From Eutreptiella sp. 'Long Island Sound 2002' (Eukaryota > Euglenozoa > Euglenophyceae > Eutreptiales > Eutreptiaceae), in assembly GCA_964036045.1 (NCBI GenBank), contig OZ038384.1, forward strand, positions 96,299,974-96,363,973: a stretch of DNA of 64,000 nucleotides. The letters run 5' to 3'. Numbering within the stretch: the first letter of the stretch is position 1; every line of letters begins with the position of its first letter. The position numbers and the translations under genes are program-made. The notes below the pieces were generated by a model. The model did not search any database, had not been told where the DNA came from, and saw only the letters and a program-made list of their open reading frames with translations. This document shows positions 1-10,181 of this stretch, piece after piece.

Positions 1-206
1 GGAGCCAAATTTGGCCTGATCACTTAATGGGGGGGTTGGTGTGGGTGGATGGGTCTGGAGGAGGGGAGGGGGGGGGGATCGGAAACCCCCCTTCGCCCCA
101 CCCCAACCTCCTGGCGCTGAGTTGTTAAGCGGAACTCTGCCCCCCCTTGTGCCAACCCCCCCCCCCCCCCAACCGACCTGCCGCACGCCGGTGGCAGAGG
201 GCACAC

Positions 207-566
207 CTCCACCGTCGGTCGGAACTCGAGCGGGGGCTTCGCAAAGCGGCGGCCCAAGAGGTAGTGCTGCAGCAGGAGCCCACTGACCTGGCGGTCGTAC
301 CGCACAGTCACGACGTGGGGGGTGACGGTCTCGTCGCATGTGTGGCTCTCCACGTACCCGAACTGGCGGCAGAAGGGCTCGCTCCAGTCCTTCGGGCGGC
401 AGGACGTGAAGAAGCGCTGCTGCAGGAACGCGGGGGGCACCTCGAACTGCACTTGGGCGGCGTCGGGGCCCTCCTCTTGGTCGCCGTCCTTCAGGATCTG
501 GTGCCGCGTCTCGATCCGCAGCTCCTCCGGAAATATGTCCGGCCGGTGGTCCCAGATGTCCACCAC
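207..566 (-). CDS. Internal exon of an unrecognised gene
   Basis: A 120-codon open exon on the minus strand. It is entered through a pyrimidine-rich acceptor ending in CAG next to position 566 and can leave at a GT donor just below 207. The protein reads as ordinary globular sequence (starts VVDIWDHRPDIFPEE, ends LEFRPTVE), unlike the Gly/Pro/Arg shadow frames around it. I recognise no domain. It lies at the left edge, so its 3' exons are outside the window. It could be a downstream exon of the gene family described at 4.9 kb and 7-11 kb; that link rests only on strand and proximity. Confidence 0.6.
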
Positions 567-778
567 CTGAAGAAGGGGGGGGTTGGGGGTGCCCCCGGAC
601 CGCCGTAACAGACCAGGGGGGCTCTGCCTGCAACACAGCAGCTTGAGCAAAGGGCCGGCAGGTGGGCGGATGGGAGGGGGGGGGGGTCCCTCCTCCTCCT
701 CGTCCCCAGGGGCTTTGTTGTTGTTGTTGTTGGGGGGGTTCGCAACAAAGCCCTCAGCTGCTGCCGCTCTCACGGCAG

Positions 779-849
779 TTGGCGGCGTTCATCGACTTCC
801 AGAGCCGCGACAGCCGCGGTGTGGGCCCACCATTTCTGTATCGCTATCG
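779..849 (+). CDS. Exon of plus-strand copy of the unknown 0-11 kb family
   Basis: A 23-codon exon between a CAG acceptor after a pyrimidine tract and a GTGCGT donor. It encodes FIDFQSRDSRGVG, which aligns with FVDFLEVRHRGTYG in the minus-strand exon at 8645-9017. The next plus-strand exon matches the next minus-strand exon in the same order, so this is a paralogous gene copy on the opposite strand and not a shadow frame. Function unknown. Confidence 0.5.
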
Positions 850-939
850 GTGCGTGTCCGTGGGGGACCCTCCTCCTCTTCCCCACAGCCTCCCTCTCCC
901 AATCCCTCTTCTCCTCCTCCTGGCCGAGCGGTCCCAGTG

Positions 940-1280
940 GCGGTGCTGGACCCGGCGGAGCGAGGGGCGTGCCCCAGCGTGGTCCTCGGGGTCGGCGCTC
1001 CACCGTCCCTGCAAGGGTCGGCGCCGGAGGTGGTCCTGACTTCGCCCGCCACATCCTGGGCGCTGTTCCCGGGCTACACCATCCAGCCGCTCAGGGACGG
1101 GCCCCTGCTGGCGTTCCTGGCAGGCGCGGCGCCGCCGGGCCTCCTCACCGCCCTGGATGCCTTCTTCCCCGTGGAGGGGACCGGCTTGACGACGGCGATG
1201 ACGACGATCCCTGAGCGGAGGACCGGGACCTGGGCCTGGAGCTGGTCGTCGACGAGGACGACGAGTACCTCCTTAGTTAG
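940..1280 (+). pseudogene. 3' exon of plus-strand family copy, probably frameshifted
   Basis: The reading frame contains AVLDPAERGACPSVVLGVG and later RDGPLLAFLAG and ALDAFFPVE. These align along about 80 residues with ILAPHEKGATPDIVLRVG, GDGPLLAFPVG and AALFPADK on the minus strand at 7033-7480. After FFPVE the homologous acidic tail (DLGLELVVDEDDEYLL, then TAG at 1278-1280) is in another frame and is preceded by an in-frame TGA. That suggests either a frameshifted pseudogene or one more short intron. The exon start is uncertain because the upstream sequence is a long CT-rich tract. No known domain recognised. Confidence 0.5.
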
Positions 1281-1404
1281 CCAGCCCCCCCCCCCCCCCC
1301 CCAACCGAGTGCGCTCGCCGCCCTCCCCCCCCCCTCCCCTCCCTGCCCGTGGCACGGCGGTGAGGCCTGCCCCCCCCCTGGCCCGCAGACGCGGACGGGG
1401 TGTG

Positions 1405-1530
1405 CATCGCATGCATGGCCGGCCGATATGCTAAGTCGTTGAGACAGCCATCGAGCGCCCCCCAGGCGGCTTGTGAGCCTCAAGATCGGCCCTCAGATCA
1501 AATCAAATCAAATTCTCCTCTCCTCCTCCT
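1405..1530 (-). repeat. Copy of dispersed GGATTT-headed repeat
   Basis: Read on the minus strand, this has several ATTTG units, then GCCGATCTTGAGGCTCAC, a G-rich stretch, and ends near CATATCGGCCGGCCATG. The same order of blocks occurs on the plus strand near 5.5, 5.7, 6.1 and 8.3 kb. There is no obvious terminal inverted repeat or target duplication. Confidence 0.6.
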
Positions 1531-1689
1531 CCTCCTCCTCCCCTTCCCCCTAGCCTCCCTCTCCCCTCTCCCTCTCCTCCTCCTCCCCTCCTCCTCCTTC
1601 TCCCCCTCCTCCCCTTCCCCCCAGCCTCCCTCTCCCTATCCCTCTTCTCCTCCTCCTCCTCCTACTCCTCCCCTTCCCCTAGCCTCCCT

Positions 1690-1945
1690 CTCCCAATCCC
1701 TCTCCTCCTCCTCCTCGCCTCCTCCTCCTGCTCCAATTGCTCCCTCTCCAGTGCTGCCACATCCCCAAACAAACACGCAGCAACGATTGTTGGGTAAACC
1801 TGCCCGGCCTGTACAACGGTGCCCCCCCGTCCCCGGGGCTTGTAGGCCACCACAGCCTCAGCGGAGGATGGTCCAAGTGAATCTGCCAGTGCACCCCTCA
1901 TGACCACCCCAACGGACCAGTGATGTGCGAGACCCCTCCCAGCCC
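1690..1945 (-). CDS. Exon of an unrecognised gene
   Basis: The minus-strand frame reads as normal protein: HHWSVGVVMRGALADS, then AYKPRGRGGTVVQAG and YPTIVAACLFGDVAAL, followed by a Glu/Arg-rich stretch that merges with a GA-rich low-complexity tract. The competing frames on both strands are Pro/Ser or Arg-rich only. Splice borders are not clear: the downstream side runs into simple sequence and the upstream side has no strong acceptor. It lies between the minus-strand exons at 4.9 kb and 0.2-0.57 kb and could belong to the same transcript. Confidence 0.45.
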
Positions 1946-2394
1946 CACAGCCCCACGGGCCCCTGGGTGCGTCGCAAGTGCTCGAAGTCGCAGAAGGGCA
2001 GCAAAGCTCGTCAAGAACATGGCCGCCCTCCCCCAGGACACGCACACACACGCACACAAGCCCGGCGGCTACGCCTGCCGCCGCATGCTACGGTTAGGTC
2101 TGGGGACTGTTGGCAGTCCGGCGGGCCTTGAGACTGGGCAATGGGATACGGCGGTGCCAGACATGTCTGGTGGGGCCGTGTCGATGACTGTATAGGGCTG
2201 TCCAGGTGCTTGTGGATGTCTTCGGGAGGGTCCCCTGGAGGGGTGCATGGGGCGGAGGCCAGCCTGAGGCCTTTCGGAGCCCCTGCCCCGCCCTTGACAG
2301 TCTAGAAGGCACAGGGGGTGCTGCATGGTCCCTTCATCCCCCACAACGATCGCAGTGACGGTGTTGGCGGGGTCTCCCAGGGGCGCGCTGGGCG

Positions 2395-2968
2395 CAGGCT
2401 TCGTTTATAAGAGGGGAGGGGGTATTTTGGACACGACCCACCCACCCAACTTTGGACCCACCCACCCGACTTTTGACCCACCCAGACCCCCCCCCCTCTT
2501 ATAATTCTGTGGGGAGCATTTTTTGTGAACCAAATTGAAGCCAAGGCGCTCTCCCGGGTTAGGCATCCCCAAAGGGTGACACACCAAAAACTTCACAATA
2601 CCAGGGTTTGAACCAGGGATCTTTGGAATTGCAGTTAAGTTTCTTGACAACTGGGCTACCAACCAGCTCTGACAGCGTTGTGCAACAAAGGGTCCACAGG
2701 TTTGACATGTTATCAAAAAAAAGTCCGCCATGTGAAAAATTGCCACCTGCACACCTGCCACCTGCACAACGACTCAACAGAAAGGGGCACCAGCAAACAG
2801 CCAGACAAGGCTCCTGTGACCAAAGAAAGAAGGTGTGGCAGGAGCCCAACCCAGGAAACCCTCATTATAAGAGGGGGGGGGTCCAGAGCTTTAGACCCAC
2901 CCACCCGGCTGAAGACCCACCCACCCAGACCCCCCCCATTGCAATTTGATTCTTATAAACGAAGCCTG
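2395..2968. mobile_element. hAT-like inverted-repeat element (MITE) with 8-bp target duplication
   Basis: The ends are an 18-bp perfect terminal inverted repeat, CAGGCTTCGTTTATAAGA at the left and its complement at the right. Directly outside is the 8-bp direct duplication GCTGGGCG (2387-2394 and 2969-2976). Termini starting with CA and an 8-bp duplication are typical of hAT transposons. At 574 bp with no transposase frame it is non-autonomous. The interior has GACCCACCCACCC-type simple repeats and a second, inner inverted pair (ATTATAAGAGGGG type, near 2495-2510 and 2863-2880) that frames a tRNA-like segment. Confidence 0.9.
2601..2674 (-). repeat. tRNA-Cys-like segment inside the 2.4-kb element
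   Basis: On the minus strand this has an A-box-like region, an anticodon-arm-like AACTGCAATT (anticodon position GCA, Cys) and a T-arm/B-box GGTTCAAACCC. Acceptor-stem pairing is not convincing, so it is a tRNA-derived (SINE-like) piece and not a working tRNA gene. It lies between the inner inverted repeats of the surrounding element. Confidence 0.5.
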
Positions 2969-3639
2969 GCTGGGCGCCCCCCTGCCTGAGGGGAACCCCC
3001 TCCATTGTGGAACCGCTATGGAAGGCCCGGGGTGCGATGGCCATCGCCGCATAGACCCAGAGGGCACCCGGTCTGCCAACCCCTCCTCGGGGGAATGGCG
3101 GTGGGGGGGGCGGGGGGGGGCAGCAGGGGGCACACACAGCAGAGGCGGCGGGGGTACGTGCCTCGGGGGGGCTGGAGGGGCTCATCTTTGTCGCCACTAT
3201 TCCTAAACCTCTTCGTGGGCTGCTTCTCCCGCCCCCCCTCGCACCTTTGCTTCAACTCAGCACGACGGCGTCCCTGAGGACTCCGCATACCGGCCGGCCA
3301 TGCCACATGAAATGCACTCCCAGGGCCCACGACGGCCCCGGGCGGGGGAGCCCTCCCGAACCGAACCCTACCCTTGGCTGCTTACCCCCCGTTCCAGGCA
3401 AACATTAGAAGAGAGGAGCGGGGGGCTAGGGGGGCTCTGGCTCCCAAAAGTTTTGTGTACCAAAAATGGCCCAACAAGATTTTCCGAACAGTAAATTTCG
3501 TTTTTTCCCACGATGGTCACTTTTTTCTGTGGGGGGGGGGTCCTCCTGTGGTTGTCTGCCGTTCGAAGGCAGCCACCCCCCCTGCCTCACCTCCACCCAC
3601 TCGCAGGGGACAGCAAAGATTGTGGGGCAGCGCCCCAAT

Positions 3640-3923
3640 CAGCACATGGAAGTGTCATGTGGTCAGACAAGAAACCAATCAAACTCATCGTGCGGGGGCA
3701 CTGCGATGGTCCCCTGTCCCTGCCCAATGCTAAAGGCCCACAAGACAGAGGACATGCGGAGTAGCACTCATTGGGCAGTGATCACTGTGATCCGGCCCAC
3801 TCCATCGGCGTTGGAGCAGGACTCATGGGCACCACCTCCTCGGAGTTGGACGTGGAGCTGGAAGAGTCACCCGATGATGTTGATGAGTCACGACCGGATT
3901 TGGAGAAGACAGACAAATTCTAA
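3640..3923 (+). pseudogene. Degenerate third copy of the family 3' end
   Basis: A short frame reads IKLIVRGHCDGPLSLP, recalling the conserved DGPLLAF block of the copies at 0.94-1.28 kb and 7.03-7.48 kb. After a stop and a frame change comes an acidic C terminus (SSELDVELEESPDDVDE), ending at TAA 3921-3923. The acidic tails of the other copies are similar in composition and place. The match is weak and broken, so this is a likely relic or a distant paralogue. Confidence 0.3.
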
Positions 3924-4009
3924 GCAGGTACACGTAGACACCGTGTCCGAGTTGCTGCCTGGGGTCATGGCGTGCCTCCTGTCGCCTTCTTCCTTTGAGT
4001 CCATCTTCA

Positions 4010-4156
4010 ACTTGCAAATACCGGACTGCGTCGATAATACCTCCGCGGTTGAGCGTGCTGGCGGTTGGACGCGGGGCGATAAACGGGTCGCGTTTGTACC
4101 AGAAAGGGCATCGGGTAGAGGTGGATCACAAAGCGACCCTCCCCAAACAAACCGCA
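4010..4156 (-). CDS. Possible exon, unrecognised
   Basis: The minus-strand frame contains GEGRFVIHLYPMPFLVQTR and an Arg/Tyr-rich continuation. Composition looks more protein-like than other frames, but no splice borders or homologue are visible. It sits between better-supported minus-strand exons at 4.9 and 1.7 kb. Confidence 0.25.
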
Positions 4157-4875
4157 CCGGCGACCCCCTCCTCCATGTGGGGCATGTGCACCGCAGCCGT
4201 CTGCCCGGGCCCCTCTGCACCACCGCTCCTCCTTGGGGCTGGCCAGACGCCGATTGGCCCCTGCGATGCGGGGGAACACAATCAGAACGTGGGGCGAACC
4301 CCCCATTCTAAGAAGACGGGTCTGACCAGAAAGGCAGCTCCCACATCTGTCTGGGCACCGGCCCCCAAGCCCCTCCCTCTCAGAGGACCCGGAGCCGCGC
4401 GTGCGGGGGTGGGGGGGTCTGGGGGAGGGGAGGGGGTAGGTCTCGGCGAGCCCCCCCCCCCCCGTGGGCATGACCATGGAATCCACGCCCTGTCCTGTGC
4501 CCCTCCTCCCGCTGCTGCCGTCCATGGGGGATGCACAGGATGAGGGTGGGTCTCAAAACCACCCACAGAGTGCTTATTTTGGGCACGTGACGGTCAAGAG
4601 GTCACACCAAAGATTGGACTGTAACTTTGGAAAACGGACCCTCCCCATTGGCTCTAAGGGGCGCCGTTGCGACCGTAGGGGGGGGGGCCTTGCCTCCGCT
4701 TTTAAGCCCCGCCTTAGGCTGCGCATGCACGACCTCCGGTGCATGGTCACTGCCTCGGGCCTGTGTGTGACCGGGTCCCACTGTGACGGTTGGGCGCCTG
4801 TCCCGTGTGCGAGCGCCCCCCAAAAGCGCACTTGCCACAGCACAACCCCCCCACCACCACCACCACCCAGCGCAC

Positions 4876-5056
4876 CTGCCACAGCATCCGCCGCCACTGC
4901 TGCCCCACTTTCCGATGGACGCAGGCGTACAGCGGGGGCACGACCCGCAGCATGTGCCCGGGCAGGGCGCTGGTCTGCAGGTACTTGTACAGAATGTCGG
5001 AGAGCGCCATCGTCAGATGGGTCAGGGCCGCGGGGTCATGGTACCGCTCCACAAAC
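4876..5056 (-). CDS. Exon of the unknown family (third minus-strand piece)
   Basis: A well-bounded exon: acceptor CCGCAG immediately above 5056 and donor GTGCGC immediately below 4876. It has one phase base plus 60 codons. The protein includes ALSDILYKYLQTSA and MLRVVPPLYACV, aligning with ALRDFILQRLQG and MAPILVRYVRS at the end of the exon at 8645-9017. It is therefore a paralogous copy, diverged but with no stop. It looks helical with many Leu and Tyr. No named domain recognised. Confidence 0.65.
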
Positions 5057-5479
5057 CTGCGGACAGCCCCGGCAGAGGGCTCATGGCGCGGGGCAGTGCC
5101 TCTTCAGACGGACCCGCCCCCCTCCCAAAAAAAAAGTGATCCGAGCAGGCCCCAGACATGGCGGGGGCGCGGGTCCTTCGGCTGAATGGGCATCGGTCTC
5201 AGGGTTGGGGTTATGTAGGGTTATGGGGGGGCGGGGAAAATGGGGTGATGGGGGGATGCTTCGCTCTTTCTTGCGTGCGTTCTGCATTGGCCAGGGAAGC
5301 GGTCCATTCAAGTGCCCCAACACGATACATGCCATCCGTCTGCCTACATGATGCCGCCATGATTGGGTGTCCAACAATGTTGCTATTTCCTGCACCAATG
5401 CCCCTGGGGGGGGGGGGTTATGGGGGTTATGGGGGGTATAGGGGGTTATGAGAGGGGGGGGTATTGGGGTTCGTGTGGG

Positions 5480-5712
5480 GCATTTGGATTTGGGTTTGGA
5501 TTTGGAGGCTGATCTTAAAGCTGAAAGGCCACGGGGAGGGGGGCTGCAGGCCTGGGGTATAGGATTGGGTGTGTGCGTGGGGGGGGGGGGGTACGCAGGC
5601 GTATGGAGGGTAGGGAGGGGGGCGTGGGGGGGAATTGGGATTTGGTTTGTTTTGGAGGCCAACCTGAAGGCTCACAGGCCGCCTGTATATTGGTCGGCCA
5701 TGCCACATTGTA
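5480..5712 (+). repeat. Two tandem copies of the GGATTT-headed repeat
   Basis: The first copy (about 5480-5545) has GATTTGGGTTTGGATTTGGA followed by GCTGATCTTAAAGCT. The second (about 5636-5712) has GATTTGGTTTGTTTTGGAGG, CCAACCTGAAGGCTCACAGG and ends TCGGCCATGCCACATTG. Both match the blocks of the copies at 1.4, 6.1 and 8.3 kb. They are separated by G-rich simple sequence. Confidence 0.55.
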
Positions 5713-6114
5713 CGTTGTGCACTCTCCAGGTGCTCAAGGGCCCCTGGGCAGGGGGAACTCCTGAACCTCAACACTGCCCCCCACCGGCCCTGCCCTGCCC
5801 GCTGGCGCCAGCCCCCCGCCCCAACCCGCACTCCTTGTGTGCACACGGGTGCACACGGGGCACGCAGGGGCCTGCACAGGGCATGTGAAGGGCACGCACA
5901 TGCCAAATCAGCGCTTGGGGCATGCACAGGGCATGCACATGTCCTGCACGGGCTACACACTGGGCACACACACCATACACATGATTTCGGGGCCCTTGAT
6001 GGGTGCCGGGCGTGGGGTCACTCTGACTCATACCTCTGCAACCCCCTACTCCGGCCCCATTTGCGGGTCCCCAGGGCGGGTCGGGGGCTACAGAGGGGAG
6101 TCTATAGAGGGGGG

Positions 6115-6222
6115 GAGGGGGTTTGTATCTGGATTTGGGGGCCGATCTTAAGGCTCACAGTACCCCGGGGGGGGGGGGGGCGATGGTGTTCCTGACAACT
6201 CTGCATATCGGCCAGCCATCCC
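6115..6222 (+). repeat. Copy of the GGATTT-headed repeat
   Basis: It contains TCTGGATTTGGGGGCCGATC, TTAAGGCTCACAG, a run of G, GGTGTTCCTGACAACTCTGC and CATATCGGCCAGCCAT, in the same order as the copies at 8.3 kb and (inverted) 1.4 kb. Confidence 0.6.
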
Positions 6223-7032
6223 CAGCGGACCTGCCCTACACTCCCCCCGGGCGCTGCCTCCCCATGCGGCGAAGGGCCACTTCCCACTCGTCGCGCGGGG
6301 CGCTCCTGGTGCGTGCCGGGGCCTCGCCCACAGCCCTCGGCGGACCGGCGAACGGCCTAGCCCCACTCGTCGCGCCCCGCGGCCTCGCCCTGGCACCTCC
6401 AGCCCTGACCTCCTCCCCGAAGCCCCCCTCGCCGGTTGCGCCCCAAGTTGGGCGCCACCTTCCGCCAAGGGTGGGGATTGCAGGCGCCCCCAGAGGGGGC
6501 CCCTGTCATGAGCCGACCGCCACAAGCATGGGAGCAGCTCCCATGGGCTGCGACCCCGCCCATGTGGGCATGACACGCGTCCACATGCAGCACTCCCACG
6601 CTTGCACGCCAGCCCTGGCGAACAACAACGATGCACGAGACACAACAACAACAAGAGAACCTGCATCCGTTTGCGTGCCACGCGCAAGGTGGCATGGTGC
6701 GCACGACGAGCGTCCGGGGCGAGCAAGCAGCACACAGGAAAGGTGCAGCCCAATGCCCGCCCCAAGGGGGGGGGAGGGGGGGGGAGGTGGGCAAGGCGGC
6801 AACGAGGGCTGGTGGTAACAGGGTGCCTGGGGCTGGTCCGGGGCCGCAGGGGAGTGCCAATGAAATGGGGCAGGGGGTGTGACGGTTGGGTGAGCGCCTT
6901 GTAGGGGCCCAAAAACAGACCAGCCACTGGCCCCGGTGGGGAGCCACCACCCTAGAGGGATGTTGAGGCAAGGCGCGGCCTAGGTCAGGTAAGGGCACCG
7001 TGGCGAGGGCGTGGAGGAGGCCAGGGGCGGGG

Positions 7033-7480
7033 TTAGCCCAGGAGGAACCTGTCGTCCTCATCCGCTCCGACCTCTAGGTCCAGGTCCAAATCGAGGTCCT
7101 AGTTAGGCACACCGGCAGGCTCGCCCGGCTGTGGTTCGCACACATCCAGCTTGTCCGCCGGGAAGAGGGCTGCAAGCACCCGCTGCGGGCCCTCTAGCAC
7201 GCGCCCCACTGGGAACGCTAGAAGAGGGCCATCACCCATAGGCTAGAGGGTGTGGCCTTCAAGCATGGCACACTCGGTGGTCCTTGGCACCAAGGTCAAT
7301 TCCAGTGCGGTGCCGTGGCGCAAGGGTGGCTCCCCCACACGCAGGACGATGTCCGGCGTTGCGCCCTTCTCATGCGGTGCAAGGATGGTCGCTAGCAGCA
7401 CCCGGCCAACGCGGTCCGGTCGCAGACCCGATACCGCCAGCATGCCCTCCCTCATAGCATACCGCAACAGGGGCCGTCGA
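7033..7480 (-). pseudogene. 3' exon of minus-strand copy of the unknown family, with in-frame TAGs
   Basis: The frame reads LAVSGLRPDRVGRVLLA, ILAPHEKGATPDIVLRVG, then GDGPLLAFPVG, AALFPADK and an acidic end DLDLDLDLEVGADEDD, with TAA at 7033-7035. It aligns with the plus-strand copy at 940-1280. Two TAG codons break it. One replaces the CAG (Gln) of the plus-strand copy just before the GDGPLLAF block; the second precedes the acidic tail, where the plus-strand copy also has a stop. Either this copy is decaying or the true end is earlier and the tail is non-coding. Upstream the exon merges with Trp/Arg-rich sequence whose coding status is unclear. Confidence 0.5.
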
Positions 7481-7639
7481 CCACAACCCCGCGCCATGGT
7501 CCACCAAAGCACACCCCACCGCCACCACCACACCCCGAGGGAGACATTGCTGCCGGCCACAGCCCCACCCCGTGCTGCACAAGGCACAACCAACCACCGC
7601 CGCCGCCGACATCGCCACAGAGTCACTACATTGGCAAGC

Positions 7640-7850
7640 GGCCGGGCCGGGCCCGTGAGCCAGTAACGGCCGCCGGTGGGAGGGAAGCCCAATCCTTGGC
7701 CACACGCACATAGGCAGCTATCAGCCGGGCCCTGCACTTGACCGTCAAGGCAGCAAGAGCCCAGACCACATCAACGCCACATCTGAGGTGCATGACCCAC
7801 AATGAGGGGACCGTGCCATGCCGGTTGTCCACGTTGGCCTCCATAGTGTT
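7640..7850 (-). CDS. Probable internal exon of the minus-strand family gene
   Basis: The frame TMEANVDNRHGTVPSLWVMH, then VVWALAALTVKCRARLIAAY and VRVAKDWASLPPAAV, looks like genuine globular protein. It lies between the exon at 8645-9017 and the 3' exon at 7033-7480. Splice borders are tentative; the frame closes at TAG then TGA near 7626, so a donor must lie before that. Confidence 0.4.
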
Positions 7851-8059
7851 TGCCTGGTGCACGAGCACTTGTCATGCACCAAAGCGAGCGCCACCGCGTG
7901 CCTCCATATATACCCCCCTCGATGCCTATTCCTGGAGGTGCTGGACAGCTCTGCCTGGTTGTTCATCCGCCTAGTTGCTACGGTCACAACTGCGCTGGAC
8001 ACCATGTACACAGACCCGGCGGCCCCACAGTCCTCTTTTCTGCGGGGGCCCCCCGCGGA

Positions 8060-8280
8060 AGCAGATGCTCCTGCGCGCTTGGGCCCACGCGGTGAGTGAC
8101 GGCGTGGTCACCACCGAGGGCATGCGGTTCGTGGCCCGGCTCTGCATAGCGCCTAGCACGCACACATTGCGCGTGCGCGGGTCTCACTTTGTGTACTACT
8201 CCGCCCCCAGCTACGGGTGGGGGGACTACATGGCATACGACTACGTGGTCGTCGTGGCGGCAGCGCTTGTCAGTTCCGGG
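8060..8280 (+). CDS. Plus-strand exon candidate, unrecognised
   Basis: The frame reads KQMLLRAWAHAVSDGVVTTE, FVARLCIAPSTHTLRVRG and HFVYYSAPSYGWGDYMAYDY, with an aromatic-rich composition unlikely to arise by chance. Minus-strand frames here are His/Arg-rich shadows. No clear acceptor or donor was fixed, and it stands opposite in strand to its neighbours, as expected if family copies of both orientations are interleaved. Confidence 0.4.
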
Positions 8281-8321
8281 GGGCAGCATTGGGGGGGGGG
8301 GGGGCATGAAGGGGGTATAGA

Positions 8322-8424
8322 GGGGGATTTGGATTTGGATTTGAGTGCCGATCTTAAGGCTCACTGGACATCCGGGGGGGAGCTCGATGGCGTCCCCAAC
8401 GACTCTGCACACAGGCCGGCCATG
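8322..8424 (+). repeat. Best-preserved copy of the GGATTT-headed repeat
   Basis: GGATTTGGATTTGGATTTGA is followed by GTGCCGATCTTAAGGCTCAC, a G-run, GATGGCGTCCCCAACGACTC and CACAGGCCGGCCATG. It sits between two coding-looking segments of opposite strand and is flanked by G-rich simple DNA (about 8280-8320 and 8425-8495). Confidence 0.65.
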
Positions 8425-8644
8425 GGGTATAGAGGGGGGGTATATGGGGGGGGGGGGCATGAGGGGGGGAAAGGGGGTATGAAAGGGGGGGGGTGATACA
8501 GTTCCTGCACTTGCCTGGGGATGTGCTGTGGATGTGGGCGGTGGGGCACCACGCTCCATCCCGAGGGGACATGAAATGGGCAGCGGCCCTGGCAACAGCA
8601 ACGGGCATGACGCCCCCCCCCCTCCCCAACTCCCTGCGCCAGAC

Positions 8645-9017
8645 CGGACATACCGCACCAGAATGGGGGCCATGTAGGCCCCATGGCCCTGCAGCCGCTG
8701 CAGAATGAAGTCCCGCAGAGCCTTCAGGGCCCCTTTGATGGAGCTCTTGTCTGGTTGATTGAGCGACTTCAGCAGCAGCCACAACTGGAGGCACTCGGCC
8801 TTGGGCAGCGCCCGCCCCGACGCCGTGGAAGGTGCCAGGAGCGTTCCGTACTCCAGGTCCCCAAAGCCCCCGGTCGGGTACCCCGCGGTCTTGGTGAGGC
8901 CGTAGGTGCCGCGGTGCCGCACTTCCAGGAAGTCCACAAACCGCCGCCCCTCGGCCGCCCCCTCTGGCCCCACAGCCTCGGGGGGCGGGGCGCTCTCGCT
9001 CGAGGATGTCGCGGGCT
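8645..9017 (-). CDS. Internal exon of minus-strand copy of the unknown family
   Basis: A 124-codon exon with acceptor GTGTCACAG at 9017 and donor GTCTGG below 8645. It begins with an Ala/Pro/Glu-rich linker and then enters globular sequence: RRFVDFLEVRHRGTYGLTK, YPTGGFGDLEYGTLLAPS, ECLQLWLLLKSLNQPDKSS, ALKALRDFILQRLQGHG. The FxDF block matches the plus-strand exon 779-849, and the ALxDxxxxxLQ block matches the exon 4876-5056. It is the best-conserved core of the family. I recognise no database domain in it. Confidence 0.7.
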
Positions 9018-10181
9018 CTGTGACACGTCGTCAGGTGTGATCCGGGCCATCCATCGTCCGGCGGCAGACCCCCCCCCCCCCCAGGCCTCTGCTTAGTGAT
9101 ACTGGGGGGGGGGGGGGGGCGGGGTTGGCATGTCGCCTTGGATTTGTTGTTCTCGTCTGCAGCTGGCGGCGCCTATTGGCCGACCGCTATTTGCTGCCCT
9201 TCCCTTCCCTTTGCTTGAATGAAGTCCACCAAGCCACTGTTTTGGTCCACTCTTTCGGTTCCTCCATGGTGGCGGGTTGCGTCGGCCAAACCATTCAGGA
9301 TACATATGGCCTTACCCTTCACCTCCACGAGTACGCAGCGATGCTCATGGCGGAGTGCTTCCATGGGGGGGGGGGGGCAGAGGGTTACATTGCCCCCCCG
9401 CCCCCCTGGGATTATGGCTGACCCCCCCCCCCCCCACATTAGAAAATGTTTCCTCAGGAAAATGAAATTTATCAAAGGGGGCCGAACTTGCAGGTCGATT
9501 TCAGGTTTTTTGGCCTTGGATTTCGTTTTAGTAGCAACCAGCCACTCAGCCACGGCCTGGAACCGCCCCCCCCCCAAATACAGGGGGGCGGTGCCCGACA
9601 CCCCCCAACAAGACCACACAGCCCCGGCACGATCGATGCGGCGTCTGCCTCACGCCTACACGACGCCACATCACTCAATGGGGCAGTCGGTGCATCGGGC
9701 AGTGTGGAGGGGCCCGACATGTGTCCCCCTCAACGCAAAGCAATGACGCGAGGCGGAGGACCGCGCGCGCGCAGCACAACGGCAGGGGTCGTCAGTCACT
9801 TCCGCGTGACGCGCCAATCGGACATCGAGAGAGTGAACGGGTGCCCACACACTGTCCACCCAAGGCCCTACCCTGCGGACACGGGGAACGGGACGTCAGT
9901 AATCGGGGTGGTGTGCGCGTAGGACCACCCCCCACCCCCGCCACCAGGGCCTTGCCCTTGCCCACGCACGGACGCCCCCTTTTGAGGCTGCTGCGCTGCC
10001 CAGTGCGCAGCCCTGCGCTGCCGAAGGACCCCTCCTGCCGCTCACCACCGCGCCACCCCCGTCCGTGTGTCGCCCACCGCTGTCTGCGCCATCGCTGGGC
10101 CCCGCGGAGGTCGCACGCACTCGTGACTGCCGCCCCTCCGCGCGCGGCGGCCCCGGCGTCCCGGCGCAGGGCGGGCGGGAC

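Noticed and set aside
583-1434. Long plus-strand open frame rich in Pro/Ser/Arg
   Set aside because: Only the part from about 940 on matches a paralogue; the rest is translated C-runs and CT-rich tract.
6240-6470. Minus-strand coding repeat (RDEWEVALRRMG and RDEWG-stop-AVRRS)
   Set aside because: Only two short degenerate units with an in-frame TAG and no splice sites; not enough to call an exon.
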